17,417 nt of DNA from Ardenticatenales bacterium (GTDB lineage Bacteria > Chloroflexota > Anaerolineae > Promineifilales > UBA4811), in contig DAOUVM010000010.1 in the NCBI GenBank assembly GCA_030667645.1, forward strand, positions 1 through 17,417. Reading direction: 5' to 3'. The notes beneath the pieces are model-generated. The model was not told the origin of the DNA. It did no database searches and saw only the letters and a list, made by a program, of their open reading frames with translations. Shown here one piece after another: positions 7,624 to 14,744 of this stretch (positions within the stretch are counted from its first letter, which is position 1; each line of letters begins with the position of its first letter). The position numbers and the translations under genes are program-made.

Positions 7624-8196
7624 ATGATACGAGTAGCGTTGATGGTGGATACCAGGAGCCTTGGATGCGCAGTCAAGAGGCAGACGGCCGGAATCATGAG
7701 GGTGGACTATGTCGCCCTGCTGCGCCTGGCGGAGCAAGGTGTGCGCCGGGCCTTGCACGCAGGGAAAATGGCCTGGCAGGAGGAACGCTGCCTGGTATTC
7801 GCCGCTGCGTACCTGGGGCCCTCGGGAAACGCGCGTCAGAATGGACTCGTCGTCAGTCTCGGCGATATGGGATACACGGTAAAGATCTGTGAGAATGCGC
7901 TGGCTGCTCATTTGAAAAGCAACACGGACCTGATCATGCTGGGGGATGCCCATGCGCTGATCTACAGCAACAAGATTGATGTTCTGGTCCTGGCGACTGC
8001 TGACAGCGACTTTTACGTGGTTGTGCAGACTGCTCGCATACTCGGGGTGCAGGTGGAACTGGTGAGCGTCGAGGGACAGGTCGTGCCGGAATTCGCAGAG
8101 ATGGTCGATCATTCCGTTGATTGTGGACAGGCTGGACTACTGAGATCTCGGTCGGCCGTGCGCACAGATGCCAAAGCGGCGTGCTCTGTGGCATGA
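7624..8196 (+). CDS. NYN-domain protein (LabA/DUF88-like putative ribonuclease)
   Basis: About 190 residues with the PIN-like NYN fold. It has a first-strand acid in ALMVDTRS (D9), KSNTD (D102) followed by D108 in LGDA, and ATADSDF (D127, D129) matching the usual SGDSDF, then a helix and GVQVELVS. These acids form the metal site in the family, which cuts or processes RNA. ATG 7624 is preferred to the in-frame ATG 7618 because GGAGGGG (7610-7616) is 7 nt away. The first strand is somewhat unusual: family members commonly have DGxN, here DTRS. The substrate is unknown. It directly precedes the replication block but is separated from it by 424 bp. Confidence 0.8.
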   Translation: MIRVALMVDTRSLGCAVKRQTAGIMRVDYVALLRLAEQGVRRALHAGKMAWQEERCLVFAAAYLGPSGNARQNGLVVSLGDMGYTVKICENALAAHLKSNTDLIMLGDAHALIYSNKIDVLVLATADSDFYVVVQTARILGVQVELVSVEGQVVPEFAEMVDHSVDCGQAGLLRSRSAVRTDAKAACSVA

Positions 8197-8620
8197 AGGT
8201 GTGCCGGGCCTCCCTGCTCTAGTGGTTCGCCTTTTGTGTGGTTGTGGAGGTGCGGTTTGATTGGTGGGTGATGGCGGTAATGGCTACACGAATCGCGGTT
8301 CGGTGAGCATTGATGTCACCCGTTCTTATTGGGAACCCACAGCCGCTTGTGGCGCCCAGCGGCAAGGACGCCAAACCGTGCCTCCAGGGAAGAAGGATGA
8401 GGAACGTGGAACAACAGAAGCAACAGTCGACGGATTGGAGTACCATGTCAAGCAGAACCGGTGACGCTCGCCTGGCGCACCACCCGGCGACACCTGAGGC
8501 GATAATATCTAGAGGGGAAAGCTTCGAGCCACCTGGCGGCCGCGGGCAACCGGCCGCCTCATTGGTTCGTCGCCGGAGAGCCCGGCGCACCCTTGGCTCC
8601 GAATCATCGCGGAGGTGGTT
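8197..8620. other. Gene-poor stretch upstream of the nuclease-like gene
   Basis: I find no secure gene. An open frame from ATG 8397 to 8636 (79 aa, overlapping the next start) has an Arg/Ser-rich, uninformative product and no well-spaced ribosome binding site. A small hairpin, CCACA/TGTGG, lies near 8338-8352. GATAATATCTAG near 8501 is AT-richer than its surroundings and could be a -10 region, but I see no matching -35. GGAGG at 8611-8615 is the ribosome binding site for the next gene. Confidence 0.4.
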
Positions 8621-9700
8621 GTGGTCACTTCCCTGACGTTGGATGCCTTGCAGGACTTTGTCTTCTGTCCAATGCGCTACTGGTGGCGACAGGTTGCCCA
8701 CCTCCAGGAGCCGGAGACGTTGGGCCAGGTTGCCCAAACCATCCTCCGTGAGGCGATATTGGAATACGCGCGCATCTATTGGATGGAGACCAAGCCGGAG
8801 CCAGCCGTCGTTCACCAGGCGATCCAGGATAATCCCAAGGCCCATCACCTCCAGATCATGGTCGCCACTCTCTGGGGATACCGGTTCATCGATTGGAAAC
8901 AGGCCGAACTCGGCCGCCTCCTCCGGCAATACGGCCGGGCGGACGCCGAGATCGTGGTCAACTTTGTCCGCGGGGGAAAAGAGTACCGGCGCCCCGATGG
9001 CTCGCCCTACGAGGCGCCCCGCCTCACCAAGGTATACCAGAAACTGGCCAAAGAAGCCGGACTTTTGGAGATGAAACAGCGCATTGATAAAGCGGCCGAT
9101 CATCTCCCCATCAAATCGAGAAAGAAGCAGAGTCTGGCCGACACCTACGCCCAGATGAATGGTGAAATGGTGGCCGATCTGGTAGCCGCCCTGCCCAATT
9201 GGAAAGGAAAGGTGCTGGGAGTTGACGTTCCGTTCGTCACAGTGACGAACGGCCATGAGCTGGCCGGCCGAGCCGATCTGCTGGTTCAGGTGGAACGACA
9301 ACCCGAACTGGTCTTCTTCCAGTACGGTCAACGATTACTGCCGTTCAAGGCCTACAAGAACGACCTGCGCATCATCGCCGCTCTCCTGTCGGCCGGGGAG
9401 AGGTGGGAGCGCGGGCAGATGAGCAGCGTTCGCGTCTTTAACCTGATCGGGGAGGTCCGGCAAGAGCGGATCTACGGCCCCGGCCGCAAGGAGCGGCTGG
9501 AGGCAGTGGTGCAGATGGCGGGGCGCACCATTGAAGCTGGTGGCTACCTCCCCCGATTCCTGCGCTTTGAGACCTATCCCACCTGCCTCGCCTGCCCGTA
9601 TCAGCTCTACTGCATCGAGGGAGGCGGCGACATCCTGGAACGGATGGACCCGGCCGGGCACGCTGCACTCTCGCAACAGAGCAGACGCCAACGGGAGTGA
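8621..9700 (+). CDS. Cas4/AddB-like PD-(D/E)XK family protein with Fe-S cysteines
   Basis: A 359-residue protein. GTG 8621 is chosen over GTG 8615 because GGAGG (8611-8615) is then 5 nt away. The N-terminus LTLDALQDFVFCPMRYWW places C16 as in Cas4/AddB nucleases. The C-terminus has CLACPYQLYC (C322, C325, C331), completing the C...CX2CX5C set that binds a 4Fe-4S cluster in those proteins. GRADLL (D219) fits the first nuclease motif. The D/E-x-K strand should follow, but the strand here reads ELVFFQYGQR, so I cannot see the canonical catalytic pair. It could be an inactive, DNA-binding relative or have shifted residues. It lies 30 bp before the triple-HTH gene and probably acts with the replication genes. 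Confidence 0.78.
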   Translation: MVTSLTLDALQDFVFCPMRYWWRQVAHLQEPETLGQVAQTILREAILEYARIYWMETKPEPAVVHQAIQDNPKAHHLQIMVATLWGYRFIDWKQAELGRLLRQYGRADAEIVVNFVRGGKEYRRPDGSPYEAPRLTKVYQKLAKEAGLLEMKQRIDKAADHLPIKSRKKQSLADTYAQMNGEMVADLVAALPNWKGKVLGVDVPFVTVTNGHELAGRADLLVQVERQPELVFFQYGQRLLPFKAYKNDLRIIAALLSAGERWERGQMSSVRVFNLIGEVRQERIYGPGRKERLEAVVQMAGRTIEAGGYLPRFLRFETYPTCLACPYQLYCIEGGGDILERMDPAGHAALSQQSRRQRE

Positions 9701-9730
9701 AGCAGACTTGCGCACTCAGAGGATGGCACG

Positions 9731-10324
9731 GTGAACACCGTCGATGACAACCAGATCAAACCCTTGCGCCTTTACCGGCCCCTCGAAGCGGCCGAGCTGC
9801 TGGGTGTGACCGAGGAGGAGCTGCGATCTTTGTGTATGCAGGCCGGCATCGAAACCACCCTGGTCGCCGGCAGCCGGCGCTACTGGGGATACGACCTCCT
9901 GCAGGCGCTGGGGACGCTCCCCCTACCCCACAGGCTGGTGGAGATCATGCCCCACCGGGGCTACTCGGCCAGACAGGCTGCTATCTTGCTGGGCGGCCTG
10001 GACGTCGAAACCTTCCAGCAATGGGCGGTTGGCAAGATTCCCGTCGTGGTCATGGGCGACCACGTCGTCTACCCGGGACGTGACCTACTGGACGCGTTGG
10101 GGGCCAGCCGGCCGCCGTCAGACCGTATCGAGCCCAACGCTGTCTATAACCGGGTGGAGGCGATACAGGTGCTGCGGATCGGCAGAAAGGGCCTTGCCGG
10201 CTTGATAGATCAGGGACACCTGCACCCGATCCTGATAGGGAGAAGGCGCCAGCTCTTCCTCGGAAAAGATCTATTGCGAGCTCTACAACGTTTACAGGAA
10301 AACGCCAATGGTGCAGATCTCTAG
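9731..10324 (+). CDS. Triple excisionase-like HTH protein
   Basis: A 197-residue protein made of three tandem units of the MerR/Xis (HTH_17) kind. Unit 1, about 13-60: YRPLEAAELLGVTEEELRSL ending YDLLQAL. Unit 2, about 77-120: YSARQAAILLG ending GRDLLDAL. Unit 3, about 137-187: YNRVEAIQVLRIGRKGLAGL ending GKDLLRAL. Each has an EAA/QAA helix, a turn, a second helix, a basic wing (RRY, RRRQLFL) and a closing DLL-AL helix. This would bind an extended or repeated DNA site. GTG 9731 follows GAGGA by about 10 nt. A regulatory or origin-binding role in the block is inferred. Confidence 0.72.
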   Translation: MNTVDDNQIKPLRLYRPLEAAELLGVTEEELRSLCMQAGIETTLVAGSRRYWGYDLLQALGTLPLPHRLVEIMPHRGYSARQAAILLGGLDVETFQQWAVGKIPVVVMGDHVVYPGRDLLDALGASRPPSDRIEPNAVYNRVEAIQVLRIGRKGLAGLIDQGHLHPILIGRRRQLFLGKDLLRALQRLQENANGADL

Positions 10325-10469
10325 AAGCGCCCCCTCAGACCACTCTCATCGTCACTGACGGCGGCCGTCTTCCTGGCATAGGTTCTTCTGTCGGCCGGTT
10401 GGAATGACCCGGCAGGCGACATCCTAGAGTGAGTTTATTTGGTTATTATGCGAAGGAAAAGGACTCAAG
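10325..10469 (+). promoter_or_regulatory. Intergenic leader before the single-HTH gene
   Basis: 145 bp with an abrupt AT-rich end (GAGTTTATTTGGTTATTATG, about 10431-10450), the likeliest place for a promoter or protein site in an otherwise GC-rich operon. I cannot assign a clear -35. AAGGA at 10459-10463 is a good ribosome binding site 6 nt before ATG 10470. A new transcript may therefore start here for the initiator and helicase genes. Confidence 0.35.
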
Positions 10470-10700
10470 ATGGTAAGTGTGAACGTAGCTGACAGAACAC
10501 CCGAAATCCAGGATCAGATTCTCACCGTGGAAGAGGTAGCGGCTTTCCTCCGGCTGAGTACGGCCACGATCTACCGGATGGCCCTGGCGGGCGAGATGCC
10601 GGCAAAGCGGGTCGGCCGGTCATGGAGATTCTCCCAGACTCTGATCGATGAATGGCTCAGGGCGCAAGACAATGGGAGAGACGGCCGGGAGCCTATCTGA
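10470..10700 (+). CDS. Excisionase-family HTH protein
   Basis: A 76-residue DNA-binding protein of the excisionase (HTH_17/MerR-like) family: LTVEEVAAFLRLSTATIYRM, then a wing PAKRVGRSWRFSQ and the closing helix LIDEWL. This is a complete, typical single unit. ATG 10470 has AAGGA 6 nt upstream. The stop is 3 bp before the initiator GTG, so the two are co-translated. Such proteins act in excision, copy control or transcription on mobile elements. Which applies here is not visible, and no integrase is present in the window. Confidence 0.85.
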   Translation: MVSVNVADRTPEIQDQILTVEEVAAFLRLSTATIYRMALAGEMPAKRVGRSWRFSQTLIDEWLRAQDNGRDGREPI

Positions 10701-10703
10701 AAA

Positions 10704-13175
10704 GTGGCTGACACAGCAATCACCCCATCACTTTCTCCCATTCCCCTGTGGGCCCACCCCTTTGGCGGTATGGTACGGCCGGATCGTGCGTTGCCGGTGG
10801 CGTGGTCCTTTGCCCGCGACTGGCTTCCACTTCTGGGGGCGGAACGGTGGGCTCTGGTCCTGGCGCTCCGCATCGCCGCGTCGGCCGATAGCCGCCGGGG
10901 TTCTGATTTCCCTATCCGTGTCTCCCCAGAGAACGACAACCGCTATCGCCGGCTGCGCACCGCCATCAGCGACCTGGCCCCCTGGGCTGGCATGGACCGC
11001 CGTCGACTGGGAAACATCCTGAAAGGGGAACCGGCCCCCTCCCTGGCCGGCTGGTGGGATGACGAGGCACCCCACGATTTCATGAAACTCTTCACCATGC
11101 TGCACCTCCCCCACCTCTCCTGTCCCAGCAACGAGAAAGGCTGGCAACGCCTGGCCTCGCCGCCGGCGGGAACCGGCCGCAAGGCAACGCAGAGGAACCG
11201 CAACCGGTCGCAAACGTGCTGCCTGCGCCTGTTCATCCCCCGCTGGCGCTACACCTATGACAGTACGACCGGGCACCGATCGGGGATTGAACTTGAGCTG
11301 TTGGCCGACGACGTCCCCCCGCCCCCGGCCGCCCAACCGGTGGCTGATGCCTGGCTGCTCCAGGTGCGTGCCTTGATCTTGCATCAACTGCCCGGCGGCA
11401 TCCCCCCAGAACTCGTTGCCGAGCTTGGGGAAACGGGCGAACAGCTCGGCCGCCCAGGGCAGATGTCGGCTATCGGCAAGGCCCTATGGCGAATATTCGC
11501 ACTAGGAGACGAGACCCTATGGCAAATATTCACCGTAGGGCGCCCCCTAGTGCGAATATTCGCCAACTATACTTACGACACTAACGACTCTCTTTCTGCG
11601 TTAGCAGAAAGAGACACGATTTCATCGTCACCTTCGGCGCTCCCGAGGTCGACGACGATTCAACCTTCCTTGCCATCCAATGACTCTCCCTCCCCTCAAG
11701 ACGATCCCGGTGGGACCGTGCTCGAGGCCGCTGAAACGGTGGGGATCGCGGTGCTTTCCCCTGGAGCTGGTACGACTCTTCCCGCATCCACGCCTCAACC
11801 CGGTGGGTTGCCAGTAACTGCCGACGGCGGCGCCGTTGGCGGTGACGTGTGGAGTTGGAACGAGCGAGAGGCATGGGTGCAGCGAGTGGCTCGAGACCTG
11901 GGGCGCGTAAAGGTGGGACAGGGCAACGTCACCGGCCGCCTGACGCAGGCCATCTGGGGTCTGTTCACGATTGCGGGCCGGCCGGATCGTGCTGATTCTG
12001 CCGCGTTTGAGACGTTGTCCCAGGGGGCGCCACAGATCTGGCAGCGGGCCTGTGCCCTGGATCGTCGTGTTGCCCTGGCTGGGCAGCCTTGCGCCGCTCC
12101 GCTGGAGACGCTCTGGCAAGCTCTGGCCGGAACTTCGTACCCGGTGGAGGCACACCGGCTGCAAGGGCTGAATCTGACCGCTGTCGAGCGGCCGCCTGAC
12201 GAGACGGGGATCGCCGCCTGGCAGCGCCGCACGGCCTGGATTGCAGGGGTCGGGAGCACCCTGGAGCGGCTAGGCCGGAATGACGGCAACGCCATCGGCC
12301 GGTTGGGCACCGCCCTGTGGGAACTATGCCGGCTTCCCGGCACTCCGGACACCGATGCGTACGCCGCACTCGGCCGCCTGGCCAGGGCGCATGGCCCAAC
12401 GACCATCTGGCAGCGGGCGTGCGGGCTGTCGGCACAGGCAGCCATGCAGGGCCTATCTCTGACCCGGCCGGTCGACATGCTGCAGGCGGCACTTGCGCCG
12501 GCCGATCGCCAGGAGAGGATCACTCCCGCCCGGCCGGCGCCGCTGACCGGGGGATCGTCAACACCGGTGGAAGCTCAGGCGTGCACTGGCGCCCCGAATG
12601 ATCCTTTGCCGGCCAAGGTGCTGGCGCTCTACGAGGCCAACTTTGGCCGGCCGGCGCCATTGATGGCCCGCAAGATAAGGGAAGCGGTGGTCGAGTACCC
12701 GGATCCGGAAGGCTGGGAGATTGCTTTCTCCTACGCCTGCGAGCCGGGTGTGTCCAAGCCCTGGGGATACATGTTGGAGGTTCTGTCGGAGCGCCGCCAG
12801 CACGGGTCCGATGGGACACAGGGTGACGAGAACCGGAAGCAACCGATGAGCGCGGTGGCGCCGGCCGTCGACCATCATCCTCCACCGGTGGCGTCGCTGC
12901 CCCACCCCACCCCAGAGCACGCCAGGGTGTGGCAGATGGTGCTGGACGAACTGGAATTGCAGATGACCAAAGACACCTTCGACACCTGGCTGGCAGAGAC
13001 CCAGGCGGAAGGCATCGACGGTGACACGCTCATCGTCGCCGTCCCGAGCGTTCGCGCCCAAGCCTGGCTCAAAGGGCGCCTCGGCGCGGTCGTGGCGCGA
13101 ACTGTACCCAGTGTCGCCGAGCGCCTCGAGAACGTGCGGTTTGTCCTGGCCGGCGAGACGGGTTCCGTAGCATGA
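10704..13175 (+). CDS. Putative replication initiator with DnaA domain-I-like C-terminus
   Basis: 823 residues. The N-terminal part (about 15-210) is a conserved-looking domain I do not recognise with certainty. It reads like the initiator/helix-turn-helix part of plasmid or phage replication proteins. Residues 261-292 contain three RIF/QIF repeats encoded by palindromic DNA. A Ser/Pro-rich linker follows. Two related modules of about 90 residues (about 390-476 and 506-599) share GRLTQAIWGLF/GRLGTALWELC and IWQRAC. The end (about 739-816) matches DnaA domain I: VWQMVLDELELQMTKDTFDTW, then AVPSVRAQAWLKGRL and VRFVL. In DnaA that domain contacts DnaB and itself. There is no Walker A, so it is not DnaA. 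It overlaps the helicase gene by ATGA. GTG 10704 has only a distant GGGAG; ATG 10770 is the alternative. Confidence 0.7.
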   Translation: MADTAITPSLSPIPLWAHPFGGMVRPDRALPVAWSFARDWLPLLGAERWALVLALRIAASADSRRGSDFPIRVSPENDNRYRRLRTAISDLAPWAGMDRRRLGNILKGEPAPSLAGWWDDEAPHDFMKLFTMLHLPHLSCPSNEKGWQRLASPPAGTGRKATQRNRNRSQTCCLRLFIPRWRYTYDSTTGHRSGIELELLADDVPPPPAAQPVADAWLLQVRALILHQLPGGIPPELVAELGETGEQLGRPGQMSAIGKALWRIFALGDETLWQIFTVGRPLVRIFANYTYDTNDSLSALAERDTISSSPSALPRSTTIQPSLPSNDSPSPQDDPGGTVLEAAETVGIAVLSPGAGTTLPASTPQPGGLPVTADGGAVGGDVWSWNEREAWVQRVARDLGRVKVGQGNVTGRLTQAIWGLFTIAGRPDRADSAAFETLSQGAPQIWQRACALDRRVALAGQPCAAPLETLWQALAGTSYPVEAHRLQGLNLTAVERPPDETGIAAWQRRTAWIAGVGSTLERLGRNDGNAIGRLGTALWELCRLPGTPDTDAYAALGRLARAHGPTTIWQRACGLSAQAAMQGLSLTRPVDMLQAALAPADRQERITPARPAPLTGGSSTPVEAQACTGAPNDPLPAKVLALYEANFGRPAPLMARKIREAVVEYPDPEGWEIAFSYACEPGVSKPWGYMLEVLSERRQHGSDGTQGDENRKQPMSAVAPAVDHHPPPVASLPHPTPEHARVWQMVLDELELQMTKDTFDTWLAETQAEGIDGDTLIVAVPSVRAQAWLKGRLGAVVARTVPSVAERLENVRFVLAGETGSVA
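11482..11564. repeat. Three phased AATATT palindromes inside the initiator gene (candidate iterons)
   Basis: GCGAATATTCGC occurs at 11489-11500 and 11552-11563, and the variant GCAAATATTCAC at 11522-11533. The centres are 33 and 30 bp apart, about three helical turns each. Copies 1 and 2 share the flanks CCCTATGGC and TAGG. Copy 3 is inverted, so GGCGAATATTCGCACTAGG (11488-11506) is the exact reverse complement of 11546-11564. These are the AT-rich islands of an otherwise GC-rich gene and encode the repeated RIFA/QIFT/RIFA peptide. Confidence 0.75.
11565..11614. other. AT-richer stretch and 11-bp hairpin next to the palindromes
   Basis: Directly after the third palindrome the sequence becomes unusually AT-rich for this gene (AACTATACTTACGACACTAA). 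It then forms a perfect 11-bp stem, TCTCTTTCTGC (11589-11599) with 11604-11614, closed by the loop GTTA. An easily melted stretch plus hairpin beside phased repeats is the arrangement expected of an origin unwinding region. The function is inferred. Confidence 0.45.
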
Positions 13176-14221
13176 CACAGGCTACGCAACGGTTCATGCT
13201 ACCGGCCGGCCTGTCATTTCCTGCATCGGTGCAAGAGATAACCGAGCAATTCGACCGGCGATTGCGCCAGGGCAAGCTTTCGAACTACCGGCCCATCCCT
13301 ACCGGTTTTCCAGACCTGGACACAGTGCTGGGCGGCGGTCTCCACGCCGAGGACCTGATCCTGGTCGGTGGCGGCCAGGGAACCGGTAAAACGACCTGGA
13401 TTCTCCAGGCGGCCAGGAACATCGCTCGGGATGGGGTCCTGGCGATCGTTGTCTGCTTTGAGCATTCCGAACTGTATCTCTTCCAGCGCCTGCTGGCTCT
13501 CGAGTCTTATGATCCTGCTGGCGGGAAAGAGGCCGGGATTACCCGCGATGTGCTCCGGGATCGAATCCTGGAGATGGCAGAGGCCGGGCAGGGTCACACG
13601 CGGCTCGACGAGGTGCTGCAATCCATCCCCGGAGCCGGTAGTGTCCTGGGCCGGATGGGCGCGTACTGGGAACACCTGCGGCTCGTCCGCGGCAGTTCCC
13701 GCCGAACGTCGGTGGAGGTGATCGAGACCTACCTCAAAAAGGCCCGCGCGGAAGGGTGCGAGCAGGTGGTGGTCTTGGTGGACTATCTGCAAAAGGTGCA
13801 TTACCAGCCCCCCGTTGGCGCTCCCTGGCCGGACCCGCTGCAGCGCATTGGTATCGTCATGGAGGGGCTCAAGGACGTGGCTCTGGACCACGGGGTACCC
13901 GTGGTGGCAGTGGCAGCGGCCGACGACGAGGGGCTGCGCCACGGCCACATCTCGCTGGCTGACCTGTGGGGGCCAAGCCTGGTTCAGTACGAGTGCGACG
14001 TGGGGATCATTCTCAACCCCGGGAAAAGGGTTGACGACCGCCGCGGAATCAAGAACGTGCACTTCTCGGTGGAGAAGAACCGATCGGGACCGGATGGCGT
14101 CGCCATCACGTATCCATTGCACGGCCGCTACTTCCATTTTGATGCCCAAGGGACAGATAGAACTGCGAATGGAAGACGTCTTGATCGCCAAGGTCAATCC
14201 GTGCAATCAGGTGTGGGTTGA
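13172..14221 (+). CDS. DnaB-like RecA-fold ATPase/helicase, lacking the DnaB N-terminal domain
   Basis: 349 residues, compared with about 450 for replicative DnaB. After a short N-terminus comes the linker-like segment PTGFPDLDTVLGGGLHAEDL, then Walker A GGQGTGKT (K73) and IVVCFEHSE, with the Glu at the usual catalytic place. Walker B-like VVVLVDYLQKV follows, and HFSVEKNRSGPDG at the DnaB motif 4/Arg-finger position. Other features match the C-terminal DnaB fold. There is no N-terminal collar domain, so it may be a helicase core, a loader or a RadA/DnaB-like ATPase. ATG overlaps the initiator stop by 4 bp, so the two are coupled. The last 25 or so residues differ from those of the related fragment at 14745-15020 and may be a replaced tail. 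Confidence 0.85.
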   Translation: MTQATQRFMLPAGLSFPASVQEITEQFDRRLRQGKLSNYRPIPTGFPDLDTVLGGGLHAEDLILVGGGQGTGKTTWILQAARNIARDGVLAIVVCFEHSELYLFQRLLALESYDPAGGKEAGITRDVLRDRILEMAEAGQGHTRLDEVLQSIPGAGSVLGRMGAYWEHLRLVRGSSRRTSVEVIETYLKKARAEGCEQVVVLVDYLQKVHYQPPVGAPWPDPLQRIGIVMEGLKDVALDHGVPVVAVAAADDEGLRHGHISLADLWGPSLVQYECDVGIILNPGKRVDDRRGIKNVHFSVEKNRSGPDGVAITYPLHGRYFHFDAQGTDRTANGRRLDRQGQSVQSGVG

Positions 14222-14378
14222 GCCAAGGGCGCCATTCGGCTCACGCATCTGAGTGGCCTGCACCGATTGACGATGATTGTCTTTTGGGGTTTTCTTTCGC
14301 AGACGGGGGCCAGCAGGATCGTACCAGACGGCAAGTCCGTGTCAGATTGCTCAAGTATTCCGAGACAATGCCCATCGC

Positions 14379-14708
14379 TCAGCTTTCCTCAGTATGGGCC
14401 TGCGCTCTGGAGGGAAAGAGTTCCTTCAAAGCTGACATGAACTCGTCCAGTTGCAGTTCGGGGTTGCAATAAGGACTTTCCCTCAACCGGATCATGCCCA
14501 GCCGGTCGAGGGCGGCAAAGTACTCAAACACCAGTTGTCCGGCCTCTACCACGGCCGGATGGTCTCGGTATCGATCACGCAACTCCAGCGCAAGGTTCCA
14601 CTCCCTCTCCATTGTGGTGGCCAGGATGGTGTACATATCCAGGGCATGGTAACGACCGAATTCCTTGTTGGCATCATGCAGCCGGTCCCTGAAAGGGTAG
14701 AGGTTCAT
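14379..14708 (-). CDS. Hypothetical protein, 109 aa
   Basis: A compact, mostly helical protein (FGRYHALDMYTILATTMERE, ALELRDRYRDH, VVEAGQLVFEYFAALDRLGM). I do not recognise it with confidence. The RYHALDMYTI segment recalls the C-terminal part of nucleotidyltransferase-type (AbiEii-like) toxins, so it may be the tail of a longer ancestor. A strong promoter immediately upstream with only 6 nt from the -10 to ATG suggests it is expressed from a leaderless mRNA. It runs against its neighbours, inserted between the helicase gene and a broken copy of it. Its C-terminal end is 157 bp from the helicase stop, and I see nothing in that gap. Confidence 0.7.
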   Translation of the reverse strand: MNLYPFRDRLHDANKEFGRYHALDMYTILATTMEREWNLALELRDRYRDHPAVVEAGQLVFEYFAALDRLGMIRLRESPYCNPELQLDEFMSALKELFPSRAQAHTEES

Positions 14709-14714
14709 GCCCTA

Positions 14715-14743
14715 ATTATAGCACGAGCGTTCTATGCGGACAA
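14715..14743 (-). promoter_or_regulatory. Leaderless promoter with LexA-like palindrome
   Basis: On the minus strand, TTGTCC (14743-14738) and a perfect TATAAT (14720-14715) are 17 bp apart. The start codon is 6 nt after the -10, so transcription must begin at or beside the ATG. Between the boxes lies AGAACGCTCGTGCT, one mismatch from the palindrome AGAAC-N4-GTTCT, which resembles SOS boxes of the Gram-positive type. A LexA repressor binding here is inference. Confidence 0.6.
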
Positions 14744-14744
14744 G

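Noticed and set aside
8300..8400. Leader resembling a c-di-GMP-type riboswitch (GGACGCCAAACC...GCCTCC)
   Set aside because: Only a short word resembles the core. The receptor-loop motifs and paired stems do not line up. A covariance search (cmscan against Rfam) would settle it.
8621..9700. Reading the Cas4-like gene as part of a CRISPR-Cas system
   Set aside because: No repeat-spacer array and no cas1, cas2 or effector gene occurs in the window. The neighbours are replication-type genes.
12558..13178. Minus-strand frames across the initiator gene
   Set aside because: They are shadows of the coding strand, which has a recognisable DnaA-domain-I-like end in the same interval.
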